Assembly: GCF_900142965.1 (NCBI RefSeq)
Contig: NZ_FRCQ01000008.1
Span: 62,001 to 126,000 of the forward strand
DNA from: Rhizobacter sp. OV335
Lineage (GTDB): Bacteria; Pseudomonadota; Gammaproteobacteria; Burkholderiales; Burkholderiaceae_C
Length of the DNA stretch: 64,000 bases
Direction of reading: 5' to 3'
Shown: positions 36,212-47,713 of the stretch, in pieces
Layout: each line of letters opens with the position of its first letter
Numbering within the stretch: the first letter of the stretch is position 1
Translations under genes and position numbers: made by a program
The notes under the pieces: model-generated
Seen by the model: the letters and a program-made list of their open reading frames with translations, nothing else
The model's database searches: none
What the model was told of the DNA's origin: nothing

Positions 36212-37191
36212 AGCCCTGCCCCCTTCAGCCGGTTCGCCTGGCTGCGGTAGAACGCCACCGGGTCCTGCGCGAACAGCCCGCGGATGCCGAAAGCCTGGTT
36301 CACCTCGTCGAGGTGGTTCCAGGCGTAGTTGTCCTTCAGCACCACGCCCCAATGGCTGGAGCACTGGCCGACCAGCCCGTCGTTCTGTTCGAAGCCGAAG
36401 AACACGCTGGTGGCGGCGAGCAAGCCGTCGCTGACGTCGAACACGTTGGTCAGCACGCTGGTGCCGCCGACCGACCAGTAGCGCACGCCGTTGACGACCG
36501 CGGCGCCCTGGCCGCAGGGCGTGGTGGGCGCGGCCTGCGGGAAGCGGCGGTTGAAGTCGGCGGCGCCGGCGGTGTTCAGCGACTGCAGCGCGCCGAGCGA
36601 GTTCTGCGGCAGGCTCGGCGAGCCCGACAGGAACGAGATCGTCGCCGCCAGCGCGTTCGCGATCGCCGCGACGGCACCGGTGGTGCCGGTCCACGAGGTG
36701 ACGCCCTGGATCGCGTCGGCGGTCTTGCTGCCGGTGTGCGGCGCGCCGACCGTCGTGACGGAGGCGATCAGCTCCGGCGCGACGGCCGCCACGTAGCGGA
36801 TCGTCGGGCCGCCGTGGCTGTGGCCGATCAGGTTGAACTTCGCGTAGCCGTAGGCGGCCTTCAGCGCGCGCAGTTCACGCAGCAGCTGCTCGCCGCGCGC
36901 CTCGCTGGAGTTGGCGGCCGACACGCTGGGCGTGTAGACGGTGGCACCGCCCGCGCGCAGCGCCGACGGGATGCCGTAGAAGTAGTCGACCGGCCCGATC
37001 GCATCGAAGCCGAGCAGGCCGTGGACCATCACGATCGGGTACTGCGTCTTCGTGTAGGTGTCGGCGGCGCGTGCCTCGGGCGCGGCACCGAGCGCGAGGC
37101 CGGCGGCCAGCGCAATGGCGCCCAGGGTGCGCGGGATCAAGGAACGCAAAGACGGGGACGGCCGCGGCACGCGGCAGATCGGCAAGTTCAT
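36208..37191 (-). CDS. Secreted triacylglycerol lipase, foldase-dependent (subfamily I.1/I.2 type)
   Basis: Extracellular lipase of 327 aa. The signal peptide ends near EARAADTY. The oxyanion-hole motif is VMVHGLLGFD; the catalytic triad is S125 in GHSHGG, D271 in QNDGLVG and H293 in WNHLDEVNQ. Cys 226 and Cys 277 can form the disulfide known in Pseudomonas and Burkholderia lipases. The ATG at 37191 follows AGGAGA; an upstream ATG in frame lacks support. It is probably folded by the adjacent foldase, with disulfide formation by DsbA, and exported by a type II system not seen here. Confidence 0.95.
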   Translation of the reverse strand: MNLPICRVPRPSPSLRSLIPRTLGAIALAAGLALGAAPEARAADTYTKTQYPIVMVHGLLGFDAIGPVDYFYGIPSALRAGGATVYTPSVSAANSSEARGEQLLRELRALKAAYGYAKFNLIGHSHGGPTIRYVAAVAPELIASVTTVGAPHTGSKTADAIQGVTSWTGTTGAVAAIANALAATISFLSGSPSLPQNSLGALQSLNTAGAADFNRRFPQAAPTTPCGQGAAVVNGVRYWSVGGTSVLTNVFDVSDGLLAATSVFFGFEQNDGLVGQCSSHWGVVLKDNYAWNHLDEVNQAFGIRGLFAQDPVAFYRSQANRLKGAGL

Positions 37192-37317
37192 CGAGGTGTC
37201 TCCTGAAGGTTCTAGGTATGTCGTGCGCCCGCTGGCATCGAAGCCAGTCGTGTGCGCACGCGGGACCGAACATCCTGCGAACTGCCTGCAAAACATGCGG
37301 CCGACGCGGAGTCTCGA

Positions 37318-37339
37318 ACGAACGTTCGTCTTTTAAAAG
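37318..37339. promoter_or_regulatory. Adjacent perfect palindromes upstream of the lipase operon
   Basis: ACGAACGTTCGT (37318-37329) and CTTTTAAAAG (37330-37339) abut one another, each identical to its reverse complement. They lie about 127-148 bases upstream of the lipase start, in the space after malate synthase. The first looks like a TetR-type operator; the second is the only strongly AT-rich stretch nearby. Function inferred. Confidence 0.5.
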
Positions 37340-37370
37340 AGGGTTGGCACGGAAAGGAGGGAGGGACTTT

Positions 37371-37395
37371 CCCGGAGGCGCGCCGCCCCTCCGGG
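37371..37395 (-). terminator. Hairpin after malate synthase
   Basis: CCCGGAGG and CCTCCGGG form an eight-pair stem with a nine-base loop, 10 bases after the malate synthase stop. No U-run follows on the minus strand, so intrinsic termination would be weak. Confidence 0.4.
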
Positions 37396-37404
37396 GGAGG
37401 GAGA

Positions 37405-38988
<1,584 letters not shown>

Positions 38989-39031
38989 GGGGGAATCTCC
39001 TCGGAAACGAATCCCCGCACTCTATTGGAGA

Positions 39032-39085
39032 CTTGCGTGAAGATTAAGAGCCTGCGAATCCGGTGATTCGTGACTTCAACGCAAG
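39032..39085. promoter_or_regulatory. Nested inverted repeat upstream of malate synthase
   Basis: Outer arms CTTGCGTGAAG (39032-39042) and CTTCAACGCAAG (39074-39085) pair with one bulged base. Inner arms CGAATC (39055-39060) and GATTCG (39065-39070) pair perfectly around CGGT. The element fills the gap between the end of the IclR gene and the start of aceB, so it may be an operator pair, a leader structure or a terminator without a U-run. Confidence 0.5.
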
Positions 39086-39088
39086 CAA

Positions 39089-39829
39089 TCAGTCCGGGAA
39101 TCGCCCGCCGAGCTGCTTCGTCAGCGCGATCGCCGCCTCGCGGACCGGCGCCGCATGCGCCTCGGTGTAGCGCTGGGTCGGCATCGTCAACGTCAGCGCG
39201 CCGGCCAGCGCGCCCGCGGCGTCGAACACCGGCGACGAGATGCCGGCCACGCCCTCGCTGCGGTCGTCGGCCAGGCCGATCACGCCGTCGCGGCGCAGGC
39301 GCTTGCTGATCGCATCGCCCGGCAACGCGCCCGACGCCAACGGCGCATAGGCGCTGATGACGCGCCCGCCCGCGCCGCGCTTCAGCGGCAGCACGTCGCC
39401 GGCCCGGATGTGGTCGCGGATCGGCTGCGGCGAATCGATGCGGTACAGGCACAGCCGCGCGTCGTTCTGCCGCACATGGAAGGCCGCGCTCTCACGGGTA
39501 CGCCCCGCCAGTTGCCGCAGCACCGGCATCACGACGGCTTCGAGCGAGAACGCCGCCGCATGGGCCGCCTGCAGCCGGATCGCCGATGCACCCGCGGCGT
39601 AGCGCCCGTCGGCCAGCCGCTGCACCAGCCCGGCGTGCTCCAGCGAGGCCAGCAGCCGCAATGCGGTGCTCTTGTGCAGTCGCGTGCGCTGCGAGAGGTC
39701 AGCGAGCGACAGCATCGGCTGCGCGCTGTCGAACGCCATCAGCAGGCTGAGCGCGCGGTCGACCGCGGCCGCGCCGCCGGGTGCGGCATGCTCGTCGGCG
39801 ACCGAGGCCTGGGCAGCTTTGCGGGGCAT
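39089..39829 (-). CDS. IclR-family transcriptional regulator
   Basis: IclR-type regulator of 246 aa: winged-helix domain (AVDRALSLLMAFDSAQPMLSLADLS then RLHKSTALRLLASLEHAGLV) and a C-terminal effector-binding domain (HIRAGDVLPLKRGAGGRVI to GALTLTMPTQRY). The ATG at 39829 (MPRKAAQ) follows GAGGAG; a GTG/ATG further up lacks support. It is divergent from the HMG-CoA-lyase-like gene, 94 bases away, the usual arrangement for an IclR regulator and its target. The malate synthase gene is downstream on the same strand. Confidence 0.92.
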   Translation of the reverse strand: MPRKAAQASVADEHAAPGGAAAVDRALSLLMAFDSAQPMLSLADLSQRTRLHKSTALRLLASLEHAGLVQRLADGRYAAGASAIRLQAAHAAAFSLEAVVMPVLRQLAGRTRESAAFHVRQNDARLCLYRIDSPQPIRDHIRAGDVLPLKRGAGGRVISAYAPLASGALPGDAISKRLRRDGVIGLADDRSEGVAGISSPVFDAAGALAGALTLTMPTQRYTEAHAAPVREAAIALTKQLGGRFPD

Positions 39830-39876
39830 GGGCTCCTCGTTGTCGCCATTGACTTGCGCCCGGGCGACATCGATAC

Positions 39877-39886
39877 TTGAATTCAA
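39877..39886. promoter_or_regulatory. Candidate operator between the IclR gene and the lyase operon
   Basis: TTGAATTCAA is a perfect 10-base palindrome in an AT-rich patch between the divergent genes, 38 bases before the lyase ATG. Position fits a binding site for the IclR protein. Short, so uncertain. Confidence 0.4.
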
Positions 39887-39923
39887 AGGAAAGAATGTTG
39901 TTCTATCTTATGAAATCACATTC

Positions 39924-40859
39924 ATGAACGCAAGCCCCCTGCCCCTGCCCGAGGTGCTGATCAGCGAAGTCGGCCCCCGCGACGGCCTGCAGAGCATCGC
40001 GCGCGTGATGCCGACCGCCGACAAGCTGCGCTGGATCGATGCGCTGCATGCCGCCGGCCTGCGCGAGATCGAGGTCGGCTCGTTCGTGCCGGCCCGGCTG
40101 CTGCCGCAGATGGCCGACGTGGCCGAGGTCGTCGCGCACGCGCTGACGCTGCCGGGCCTCACCGTGATGGCGCTGGTGCCGAACCTGCGCGGCGCCGAAG
40201 CGGCCCTCGCGGCCGGCGTGCACAAGCTGACGCTGCCGGTGTCGGCCAGCACGGCGCATTCGCTGGCCAACGTGCGCAAGACGCCGCTGGAGATGATCGA
40301 AGCGCTGCGCTCGATCGCCGAACTGCGCGACGAGAGGGCGCCCGGCGTGCGCATCGAGGCCGGCATCTCGACTGCGTTCGGCTGCACGATCGAAGGCCGG
40401 GTGTCCGAAGACGCGGTGATCCGCCTCGCCGCGCAGGCCATCGCCGCCGGCGCCGACGAATCGGGCCTGTCGGACACCACCGGCATGGGCAACCCGGCCC
40501 AGGTGAAGCGGCTGTTCACGCGGCTGCGCGCCGAGATCGGCGAGCACGCCGGTGCCGCACACCTGCACAACACGCGCGGCCTCGGGCTCGCCAACTGCCT
40601 GGCCGCGTTCGAGGCCGGCGTGCGCGTCTTCGACAGCTCGCTCGCCGGGCTGGGCGGCTGCCCGTACGCGCCCGGCGCGTCGGGCAACGTCGTCACCGAG
40701 GACCTGGTCTTCATGTTCGAGGCGATGGGCGTGCGCACTGGCGTCGACCTGCCCCGGCTGATGCGCTCGCGCGAGGTGCTGCAGCAGTCGCTCGCCGGCG
40801 AGCCGCTGTACGGCCATACGCCGCAGGCGGGGCTGCCGCTCGGGTTCGTGTCGGCATGA
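39924..40859 (+). CDS. Hydroxymethylglutaryl-CoA lyase-like protein
   Basis: TIM-barrel lyase of 311 aa in the HMG-CoA lyase/DRE-TIM family. The metal-binding start EVGPRDGLQ, FVPARLLPQMAD, the catalytic His loop HLHNTRGLGLAN and the signature GLGGCPYAPGASGNVVTED with active-site Cys are all visible. The enzyme cleaves 3-hydroxy-3-methylglutaryl-CoA to acetyl-CoA and acetoacetate. Paired with a CaiB/BaiF CoA-transferase, the substrate may be a related branched hydroxy-acyl-CoA such as citramalyl-CoA. The ATG at 39924 leaves a promoter-sized gap to the divergent IclR gene. The stop overlaps the next start (ATGA). Confidence 0.9.
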   Translation: MNASPLPLPEVLISEVGPRDGLQSIARVMPTADKLRWIDALHAAGLREIEVGSFVPARLLPQMADVAEVVAHALTLPGLTVMALVPNLRGAEAALAAGVHKLTLPVSASTAHSLANVRKTPLEMIEALRSIAELRDERAPGVRIEAGISTAFGCTIEGRVSEDAVIRLAAQAIAAGADESGLSDTTGMGNPAQVKRLFTRLRAEIGEHAGAAHLHNTRGLGLANCLAAFEAGVRVFDSSLAGLGGCPYAPGASGNVVTEDLVFMFEAMGVRTGVDLPRLMRSREVLQQSLAGEPLYGHTPQAGLPLGFVSA

Positions 40860-42088
40860 GCGACAGCATGAATGACGGCAACGAGCTGCCGCTGGCCGGC
40901 ATCCGCGTCGTCGAGTTCACCCACATGGTGATGGGACCGAGCTGCGGCATGGTGCTCGCCGACCTGGGTGCCGAGGTCATCAAGGTGGAGCCGCTGGCGG
41001 GCGACGCGACCCGGCGGCTGCAGGGCTCGGGCGCCGGCTTCTTCCCGATGTTCAACCGCAACAAGAAGAGCCTCGCGATCGACGTGCGGCAGCCGCGCGG
41101 GCTCGAGCTGGTGCTGAAGCTGGTCGCGACGGCCGACGTGTTCTGCGAGAACTTCAAGCCCGGCGGCATGGCCGCGCTCGGCCTCGGCTACGCGCGCCTC
41201 GCGGCGCTGAATCCGCAGCTGGTCTACGTCTCGCACAAGGGCTTCCTGCCCGGCCCGTACGAGCACCGCACCGCGCTCGACGAGGTGGTGCAGATGATGG
41301 GCGGGCTGGCCTACATGACCGGGCCGGTCGGGCAGCCGCTGCGGGCCGGCAGCAGCGTCAACGACATCATGGGCGGCATGTTCGGCGCGATCGGCGCGCT
41401 GGCGGCGCTGGCGCAGCGTGCGACGACCGGTCGCGGGCAGGAGGTGCAGAGTGCGCTGTTCGAGAACAACGTGCTGCTGGTCGCGCAGCACATGATGCAG
41501 TTCGCGGTCACCGGCCGGCCGGCGGCGCCGATGCCCAGCCGCATCCCTGCCTGGGGCGTCTACGACATCTTCGAGGTGGCCGGCGGCGAGCAGATCTTCC
41601 TCGCGGTGGTGTCCGACGGCCAGTGGGCGAGCCTGTGCAACGCGTTCGGTTTCGCCGACCTGAAGGACGACCCGCGGCTCGCGACCAACAACCTGCGCGT
41701 CGCCGCGCGCGACTGGATGATGCCGCTGTTGCGCGAGCGCATGGCGGTGCACCGCGCGGCCGAGATCGGTGCGCGCTTCGAGGCCAACGGCCTGCCGTGG
41801 GCTCCGATCACGCGGCCCCACGACCTGTTCGACGACCCGCACCTGCTGGCCACCGGCGGCCTCGCGCCGGTCACGCTGCCCGATGGCCGCGACACGCGCA
41901 CGCCGCTGCTGCCGATCACGCTCGATGGGCGGCGACCACCGCTGCGCTCCAACCCGCCGGCGATCGGCGAGCACACCGAGGCGCTGCTGCAGTCGCTCGG
42001 CCTGGATGCCACGCAGATCCTCGCGCTGCGCAGCGATGGCGTGATCGCCCCCGCTCAAACCGAACAACCACCCGGAGACACCTCTTGA
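40856..42088 (+). CDS. CaiB/BaiF-family CoA-transferase
   Basis: Family III CoA-transferase of 410 aa that moves CoA between acids. Family features are GIRVVEFTHMVMGPSCGMVLADLGAEVIKVEP-type N-terminus, NRNKKSLAIDVRQPRGLEL, the catalytic Asp in SSVNDIMGGMFG (about 170), and GRGQEVQSALFE. Downstream of the HMG-CoA-lyase-like gene with a four-base overlap, it would activate the free acid for cleavage, probably using succinyl-CoA or acetyl-CoA. Its stop overlaps the Bug protein ATG by one base. Confidence 0.93.
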   Translation: MSDSMNDGNELPLAGIRVVEFTHMVMGPSCGMVLADLGAEVIKVEPLAGDATRRLQGSGAGFFPMFNRNKKSLAIDVRQPRGLELVLKLVATADVFCENFKPGGMAALGLGYARLAALNPQLVYVSHKGFLPGPYEHRTALDEVVQMMGGLAYMTGPVGQPLRAGSSVNDIMGGMFGAIGALAALAQRATTGRGQEVQSALFENNVLLVAQHMMQFAVTGRPAAPMPSRIPAWGVYDIFEVAGGEQIFLAVVSDGQWASLCNAFGFADLKDDPRLATNNLRVAARDWMMPLLRERMAVHRAAEIGARFEANGLPWAPITRPHDLFDDPHLLATGGLAPVTLPDGRDTRTPLLPITLDGRRPPLRSNPPAIGEHTEALLQSLGLDATQILALRSDGVIAPAQTEQPPGDTS

Positions 42089-43059
42089 TGAACCCGCTGC
42101 GCCGCACCCTTCTCGCCGGCCTGCCGGCGCTGGCCGCCTGGCCTGCGCTGGCCGAATCCACCTTCCCGAACCAGCCGATCCGGCTGGTCGTGCCGTTCCC
42201 GCCGGCCGGTGCGACCGACGTGGTCTCGCGGCTGATCACCGGCAAGATCAGCGCCGACACCGGCTGGAACTTCGTCGTCGACAACCGGGCCGGCGCCGGC
42301 GGCAACATCGGCCTCGATGCGGTCGCGAAGGCGCAGGCCGACGGCTACACGCTCGGCATGGGCCAGACCGCCAACCTCGCGGTGAACCCGGCGCTGCTGG
42401 CGAAGATGCCCTTCGATCCGCTGAAGGATTTCACGCCGGTCGCGCTGGTGGCTTCGCTGCCGGTCGTTCTGGTCGTGCGCACCGAATCACCGTTCACGTC
42501 GCTGGCGGCGATCGTGTCGGCCGCCAAGGCCAAGCCCGGCGTGCTGCTGCAGGCGCTGGCCTCGAACGGCACCGTCGGCCATCTCGCGGGCGAGATGTTC
42601 GGCCGGCTCGCCGGCGTGCGGTTCACCAACGTGCCGTACAAGGGTGCCGGCCCCGCGCTGACCGACCTGATCGGCGGCCAGACCGATTTCATGTTCGGCA
42701 CGCCGCAGGCCGTCACGGCGCTGGTGCGCGGCGGCAAGCTGCGAGCGCTGGCCGTCACGTCGGCGCGCCGCTTGCCGGTGATGCCCGAGGTGCCGACGGT
42801 CGCCGAATCGGGCTACGCCGGCTTCGAGGCGACCGACTGGAAGGGCCTGGTCGCGCCGGCCGCGACGCCGCGCGACGTGGTGCGCAAGCTGAATGCAGCG
42901 GTCAACCGCGCGCTCGGCCGGGCCGACACGCTGGCGGCGCTGCTGGCCGATGGCAGCGCGCCGATGGGCGGCACGCCGGAGCAGTTCGCGCAGTTCCTGA
43001 AGTCCGAACACACACGCTGGGGCAAGGTCGTCCGCGACGCCGGCATCAAGCCGGACTGA
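42088..43059 (+). CDS. Bug-family (TctC-like) periplasmic binding protein
   Basis: Periplasmic solute-binding protein of 323 aa. Signal peptide ends at PALAESTFP. Bug-family marks are FPNQPIRLVVPFPPAGATDVVSRL, NRAGAGGNIGLDAVAK, NVPYKGAGPALTDLIGGQ and the C-terminal ARRLPVMPEVPTVAESG. Bug proteins bind carboxylates and often work with TctAB or act alone as sensors; no tctAB is visible. As the third gene of the operon it probably captures the acid that the CoA-transferase and lyase degrade. Confidence 0.92.
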   Translation: MNPLRRTLLAGLPALAAWPALAESTFPNQPIRLVVPFPPAGATDVVSRLITGKISADTGWNFVVDNRAGAGGNIGLDAVAKAQADGYTLGMGQTANLAVNPALLAKMPFDPLKDFTPVALVASLPVVLVVRTESPFTSLAAIVSAAKAKPGVLLQALASNGTVGHLAGEMFGRLAGVRFTNVPYKGAGPALTDLIGGQTDFMFGTPQAVTALVRGGKLRALAVTSARRLPVMPEVPTVAESGYAGFEATDWKGLVAPAATPRDVVRKLNAAVNRALGRADTLAALLADGSAPMGGTPEQFAQFLKSEHTRWGKVVRDAGIKPD

Positions 43060-43107
43060 GCTCGCCGCCCCGAGGATTGCTGACTTCGGCGCGCATAATC
43101 GCGACCC

Positions 43108-44028
43108 ATGGACCGGCTAAAGCAGATCGAATCGTTCGTATCGGTCGCTGCCAAGGGCAGTTTGACGGCCGCCGCCCATGCCGAGGGCGTCGCGCCGGCG
43201 GTCATCGGCCGGCGCATCGATGCGCTCGAAGAACGGCTGGGCGTCAAGCTGCTGGTGCGCACCACCCGCCGCATCACGCTGACGCACGAAGGCAGCGCCT
43301 TCCTCGAGGACTGCCAACGGCTGCTGGCCGACCTGGCGAACGCCGAATCGAGTGTCAGCGCCGGCGGGGTCAAGGCGGCAGGCTACCTGCGGCTGACCGC
43401 ACCGGCCGGCTTCGGCCGCCGCCACGTCGCGCCGCTGGTGCCGCGCTTCCTCGCGCTGCATCCCGAGGTCAGCGTCTCGCTGAACCTGAGCGACCGGCTG
43501 GTCGACATCGTCAACGAAGGCGTCGATTGCGCGGTGCGCGTCGGCGAGCTGCCCGACAGCAGCCTGGTCAGCGTCCGGCTGGCCGACAACCGCCGGCTGT
43601 GCGTCGCGACGCCGGACTACCTGAAGCGCGCCGGCACGCCGCGCACGCCACAGGAGCTGTCCCACCACGAATGCCTGACGCTGAGCAGCGATGCGAGCCA
43701 GACGCGCGGCTGGGCCTTCACGATCGACGACCAGGTGCAGCACCTGCGGCTGAACGGCCGGCTCGATTGCAGCGACGGCCAGGTGCTGCACGACTGGTGC
43801 CTGGCGGGGCTCGGCATTGCATGGCGCTCGACCTGGGAGGTCGAGGGCGAGGTCGCGAGCGGTGCGCTGGTCAGCATGCTCGACGACTTCGCCGCGCCGC
43901 CGAACGGCATCTACGCCGTGTTCCCGCAGCGCAAGCACCTGCCGCTGCGGGTGCGGCTGTGGATCGATTTCCTGAAGCAGACCTACGGCGACGCCACGTA
44001 TTGGCAACGCACCGCGGGCCCCGCCTGA
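43108..44028 (+). CDS. LysR-family transcriptional regulator
   Basis: LysR-type regulator of 306 aa. The HTH is FVSVAAKGSLTAAAHAEGVAPAVIGRRIDALEERLGV, and the effector domain resembles the CrgA/DmlR-like group (RLTAPAGFGRRHVAPLVPRFLALHPEV, GVDCAVRVGELPDSSLV). It follows the lyase operon on the same strand after 48 bases. A CATAAT hexamer just before its ATG may be its own -10 box. DmlR-like proteins often control organic-acid genes, which fits the neighbourhood. Confidence 0.92.
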   Translation: MDRLKQIESFVSVAAKGSLTAAAHAEGVAPAVIGRRIDALEERLGVKLLVRTTRRITLTHEGSAFLEDCQRLLADLANAESSVSAGGVKAAGYLRLTAPAGFGRRHVAPLVPRFLALHPEVSVSLNLSDRLVDIVNEGVDCAVRVGELPDSSLVSVRLADNRRLCVATPDYLKRAGTPRTPQELSHHECLTLSSDASQTRGWAFTIDDQVQHLRLNGRLDCSDGQVLHDWCLAGLGIAWRSTWEVEGEVASGALVSMLDDFAAPPNGIYAVFPQRKHLPLRVRLWIDFLKQTYGDATYWQRTAGPA

Positions 44029-44029
44029 C

Positions 44030-44323
44030 TTACTTGGCGGCTGACGCTGCGGCGGCCGGGGCCGACGCGTCCTTCGTGCACTTCTTCACGAAGCTGTTCT
44101 TCGCCGCGCCCTTCAGCTTCTTGTCGGCGGCTTGCATCTCGCAGGCCGAGCCGGCGCCACTGGCTTTGGCCTCGCGCTCGCACTTCTTCATGAAGCTGTT
44201 CTTGGCCGCGCCGGCCAGCTTCTTGTCGGTCGCCTTCGATTCGCAGGTCGCCGCATCGGCCGCAAACGCCACGTTCGACAGCGCGATCAGGCCCAGGGCC
44301 ACCAGGGTGCTCAGTTTCTTCAT
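44030..44323 (-). CDS. PsiF-repeat periplasmic protein
   Basis: Exported 97-aa protein: signal peptide to AFAADA, then two PsiF repeats with CESKATDKKLAGAAKNSFMKKC-type and CEMQAADKKLKGAAKNSFVKKC-type sequence. Each repeat carries a Cys pair, giving two likely disulfides. The E. coli protein PsiF is phosphate-starvation inducible, but no Pho box was recognised here. An Ala/Ser-rich tail ends the protein. Its stop is just 1 base beyond the end of the convergent LysR gene. Confidence 0.9.
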   Translation of the reverse strand: MKKLSTLVALGLIALSNVAFAADAATCESKATDKKLAGAAKNSFMKKCEREAKASGAGSACEMQAADKKLKGAAKNSFVKKCTKDASAPAAAASAAK

Positions 44324-44465
44324 GGGATTCCTCCGGGGTGCGGCGAACAGTGCGTCGCCGGCCGGATTGAAGCACCTCGATCGAATGTGATCAAGCGTGA
44401 GTCTGGGTCAACATGCGTCCGTTCATGTCACAACATGTCGACGACTGCGAGGGTAACTACGCAGG

Positions 44466-45827
<1,362 letters not shown>

Positions 45828-46014
45828 GGGTGATGCATTGTCGGCACGGGGATGCCGAGGGGCCCGAAGGCCGAGAGTCGCATCTTGGCACCGTCACCGC
45901 ACCCCAGTGTGCCAAATTGAACACCAAAGTGAGTGCAAATCCGAACCCGTGTGCTGTGTCCACCCCGCCGGGTTTCCCCGGAGCCACCCACGGGCCCCAC
46001 TTAGAATCGCCGCC

Positions 46015-47703
46015 ATGATCCAAGCCAAACAGGAACTGCTGCAGGCGCTGGCCGCGGCGGTTGCCGATGTCCACCCCGGCAGCAACGTGCCGATCGCCTT
46101 CGAATCGCCCAAGCAGGCGTCGCACGGCGACTTCGCGGTGACGCTCGCGATGCAGCTGGCCAAGCCGCTGAAGAAGAACCCGCGCGAACTGGCCCAGGCG
46201 CTGATCGACGCGCTGAACCGGCAACCCGCGGTGCAGCGCCACGTCGAGGCGCTCGAGATCGCCGGCCCCGGCTTCATCAACCTGCGGCTCAAGGCTGCTG
46301 CCAAGCAGTCGGTGATCGGCGAGATCCTGGCGGCCGGTGCGGCCTTCGGCAACCAGCCGCCGGCCGACCGGCGCGTGATGGTGGAGTTCGTCTCGGCCAA
46401 CCCGACCGGCCCGCTGCACGTCGGGCACGGCCGCCAGGCCGCGCTGGGCGACGCGATCTGCAGCCTGCTCGACACGCAGGGCTGGCAGGTCACGCGCGAG
46501 TTCTATTACAACGACGCCGGCGTGCAGATCGCGACGCTGGCCGCCACCACGCAGGCCCGCATCAAGGGCCTGAAGCCCGGGGACGCGGCCTGGCCCGAAT
46601 CGGCCTACAACGGCGAGTACATCGCCGACATCGCGGCCGACTTCCTCGCGAAGAAGACCGTCAAGTCGGACGACCGCGAGTTCACCGCATCGGGCGACCC
46701 CGACGACCTCGACAGCATCCGCCAGTTCGCGGTGGCCTACCTGCGGCACGAACAAGACCTGGACCTGCAGGCCTTCGGCGTGCGCTTCGACAACTACTTC
46801 CTCGAATCCAGCCTGTACAGCAGCGGGCGCGTGGAACAGACGGTGTCCAAGCTCAAGGCCGCCGGCAAGACCTTCGAGGAAGGCGGCGCGCTGTGGCTGC
46901 GCAGCACCGACTACGGTGACGACAAGGACCGCGTGATGCGCAAGTCCGACGGCACCTACACCTACTTCGTGCCCGACGTGGCGTACCACATCAACAAGTG
47001 GGAGCGCGGCTTCACGAAGGTGGTCAACATCCAGGGCACCGACCACCACGGCACCATCGCGCGCGTGCGCGCCGGGCTGCAGGGCGTCGGCGAGAACATC
47101 CCCGCCGGCTACCCCGACTACGTGCTGAACAAGATGGTCACGGTGATGCGCGGTGGCGAGGAGGTGAAGATCTCCAAGCGCGCCGGCGGCTACGTGACGC
47201 TGCGCGACCTGATCGACTGGACCAGCCGCGACGCGGTGCGCTTCTTCATGATCAGCCGCAAGGCCGACACCGAGTTCACCTTCGACGTCGACCTGGCGCT
47301 GAAGCAGAACGACGAGAACCCGGTGTTCTACGTGCAGTACGCCCATGCGCGCATCAGCAAGGTGCTGCGCGACTGGGTGGCCGAGCACGGCGGCGACCTC
47401 GACGCGCTGAAGGGTGCCGACCTGTCGCTGCTGACCGCACCGACCGAGGCGGCCCTGCTGCTGAAGCTGGCCGAGTACCCCGACATGCTGACCCACGCGG
47501 CGGCCGACCTGGCGCCGCACGACGTCACCTTCTACCTGCGCGACGTCGCCAGCGCCTTCCACAGCTACTACGCGGCCGAGCGCTTCCTGCTCGCCGACAA
47601 CGCCACGCTGACGCGCGCCCGCCTCGCGCTGCTGGCCGCCACCGCCCAGGTGCTGCGCAATGCGCTGCAGGTGCTGGGCGTGGCCGCTCCCGACCGGATG
47701 TAA
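46015..47703 (+). CDS. argS: Arginyl-tRNA synthetase
   Basis: Class I synthetase of 562 aa that charges tRNA-Arg. The N-terminal Add-1 domain is followed by the HIGH motif in [34 protein letters not shown] occupies the KMSKS position, which is degenerate in ArgS, and the anticodon-binding DALR domain ends the protein with the typical ALRVL-like tail ([11 protein letters not shown]). The ATG at 46015 gives a normal N-terminus; the frame is open far upstream but overlaps the divergent kinase gene. A TAGAAT hexamer lies 8 bases before the start. Confidence 0.97.
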   Translation: MIQAKQELLQALAAAVADVHPGSNVPIAFESPKQASHGDFAVTLAMQLAKPLKKNPRELAQALIDALNRQPAVQRHVEALEIAGPGFINLRLKAAAKQSVIGEILAAGAAFGNQPPADRRVMVEFVSANPTGPLHVGHGRQAALGDAICSLLDTQGWQVTREFYYNDAGVQIATLAATTQARIKGLKPGDAAWPESAYNGEYIADIAADFLAKKTVKSDDREFTASGDPDDLDSIRQFAVAYLRHEQDLDLQAFGVRFDNYFLESSLYSSGRVEQTVSKLKAAGKTFEEGGALWLRSTDYGDDKDRVMRKSDGTYTYFVPDVAYHINKWERGFTKVVNIQGTDHHGTIARVRAGLQGVGENIPAGYPDYVLNKMVTVMRGGEEVKISKRAGGYVTLRDLIDWTSRDAVRFFMISRKADTEFTFDVDLALKQNDENPVFYVQYAHARISKVLRDWVAEHGGDLDALKGADLSLLTAPTEAALLLKLAEYPDMLTHAAADLAPHDVTFYLRDVASAFHSYYAAERFLLADNATLTRARLALLAATAQVLRNALQVLGVAAPDRM

Positions 47704-47713
47704 TGGAGACAAC

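Noticed and set aside
31619-36250. A very long plus-strand open frame of more than 1,500 codons
   Set aside because: It is antisense to the MFS, M13 peptidase and foldase genes, which all have clear motifs. Its translation is Arg/Ala/His/Gln rich as expected of a shadow in GC-rich DNA.
35255-36694. A longer foldase reading frame starting inside the lipase gene
   Set aside because: The extra 161 codons overlap the lipase coding region in another frame. The GTG at 36211 overlaps the lipase stop and directly precedes the membrane anchor.
45828-46014. A regulatory RNA between the kinase gene and argS
   Set aside because: No stable hairpin with a U-run and no promoter pair was seen beyond a TAGAAT hexamer next to the argS ATG.
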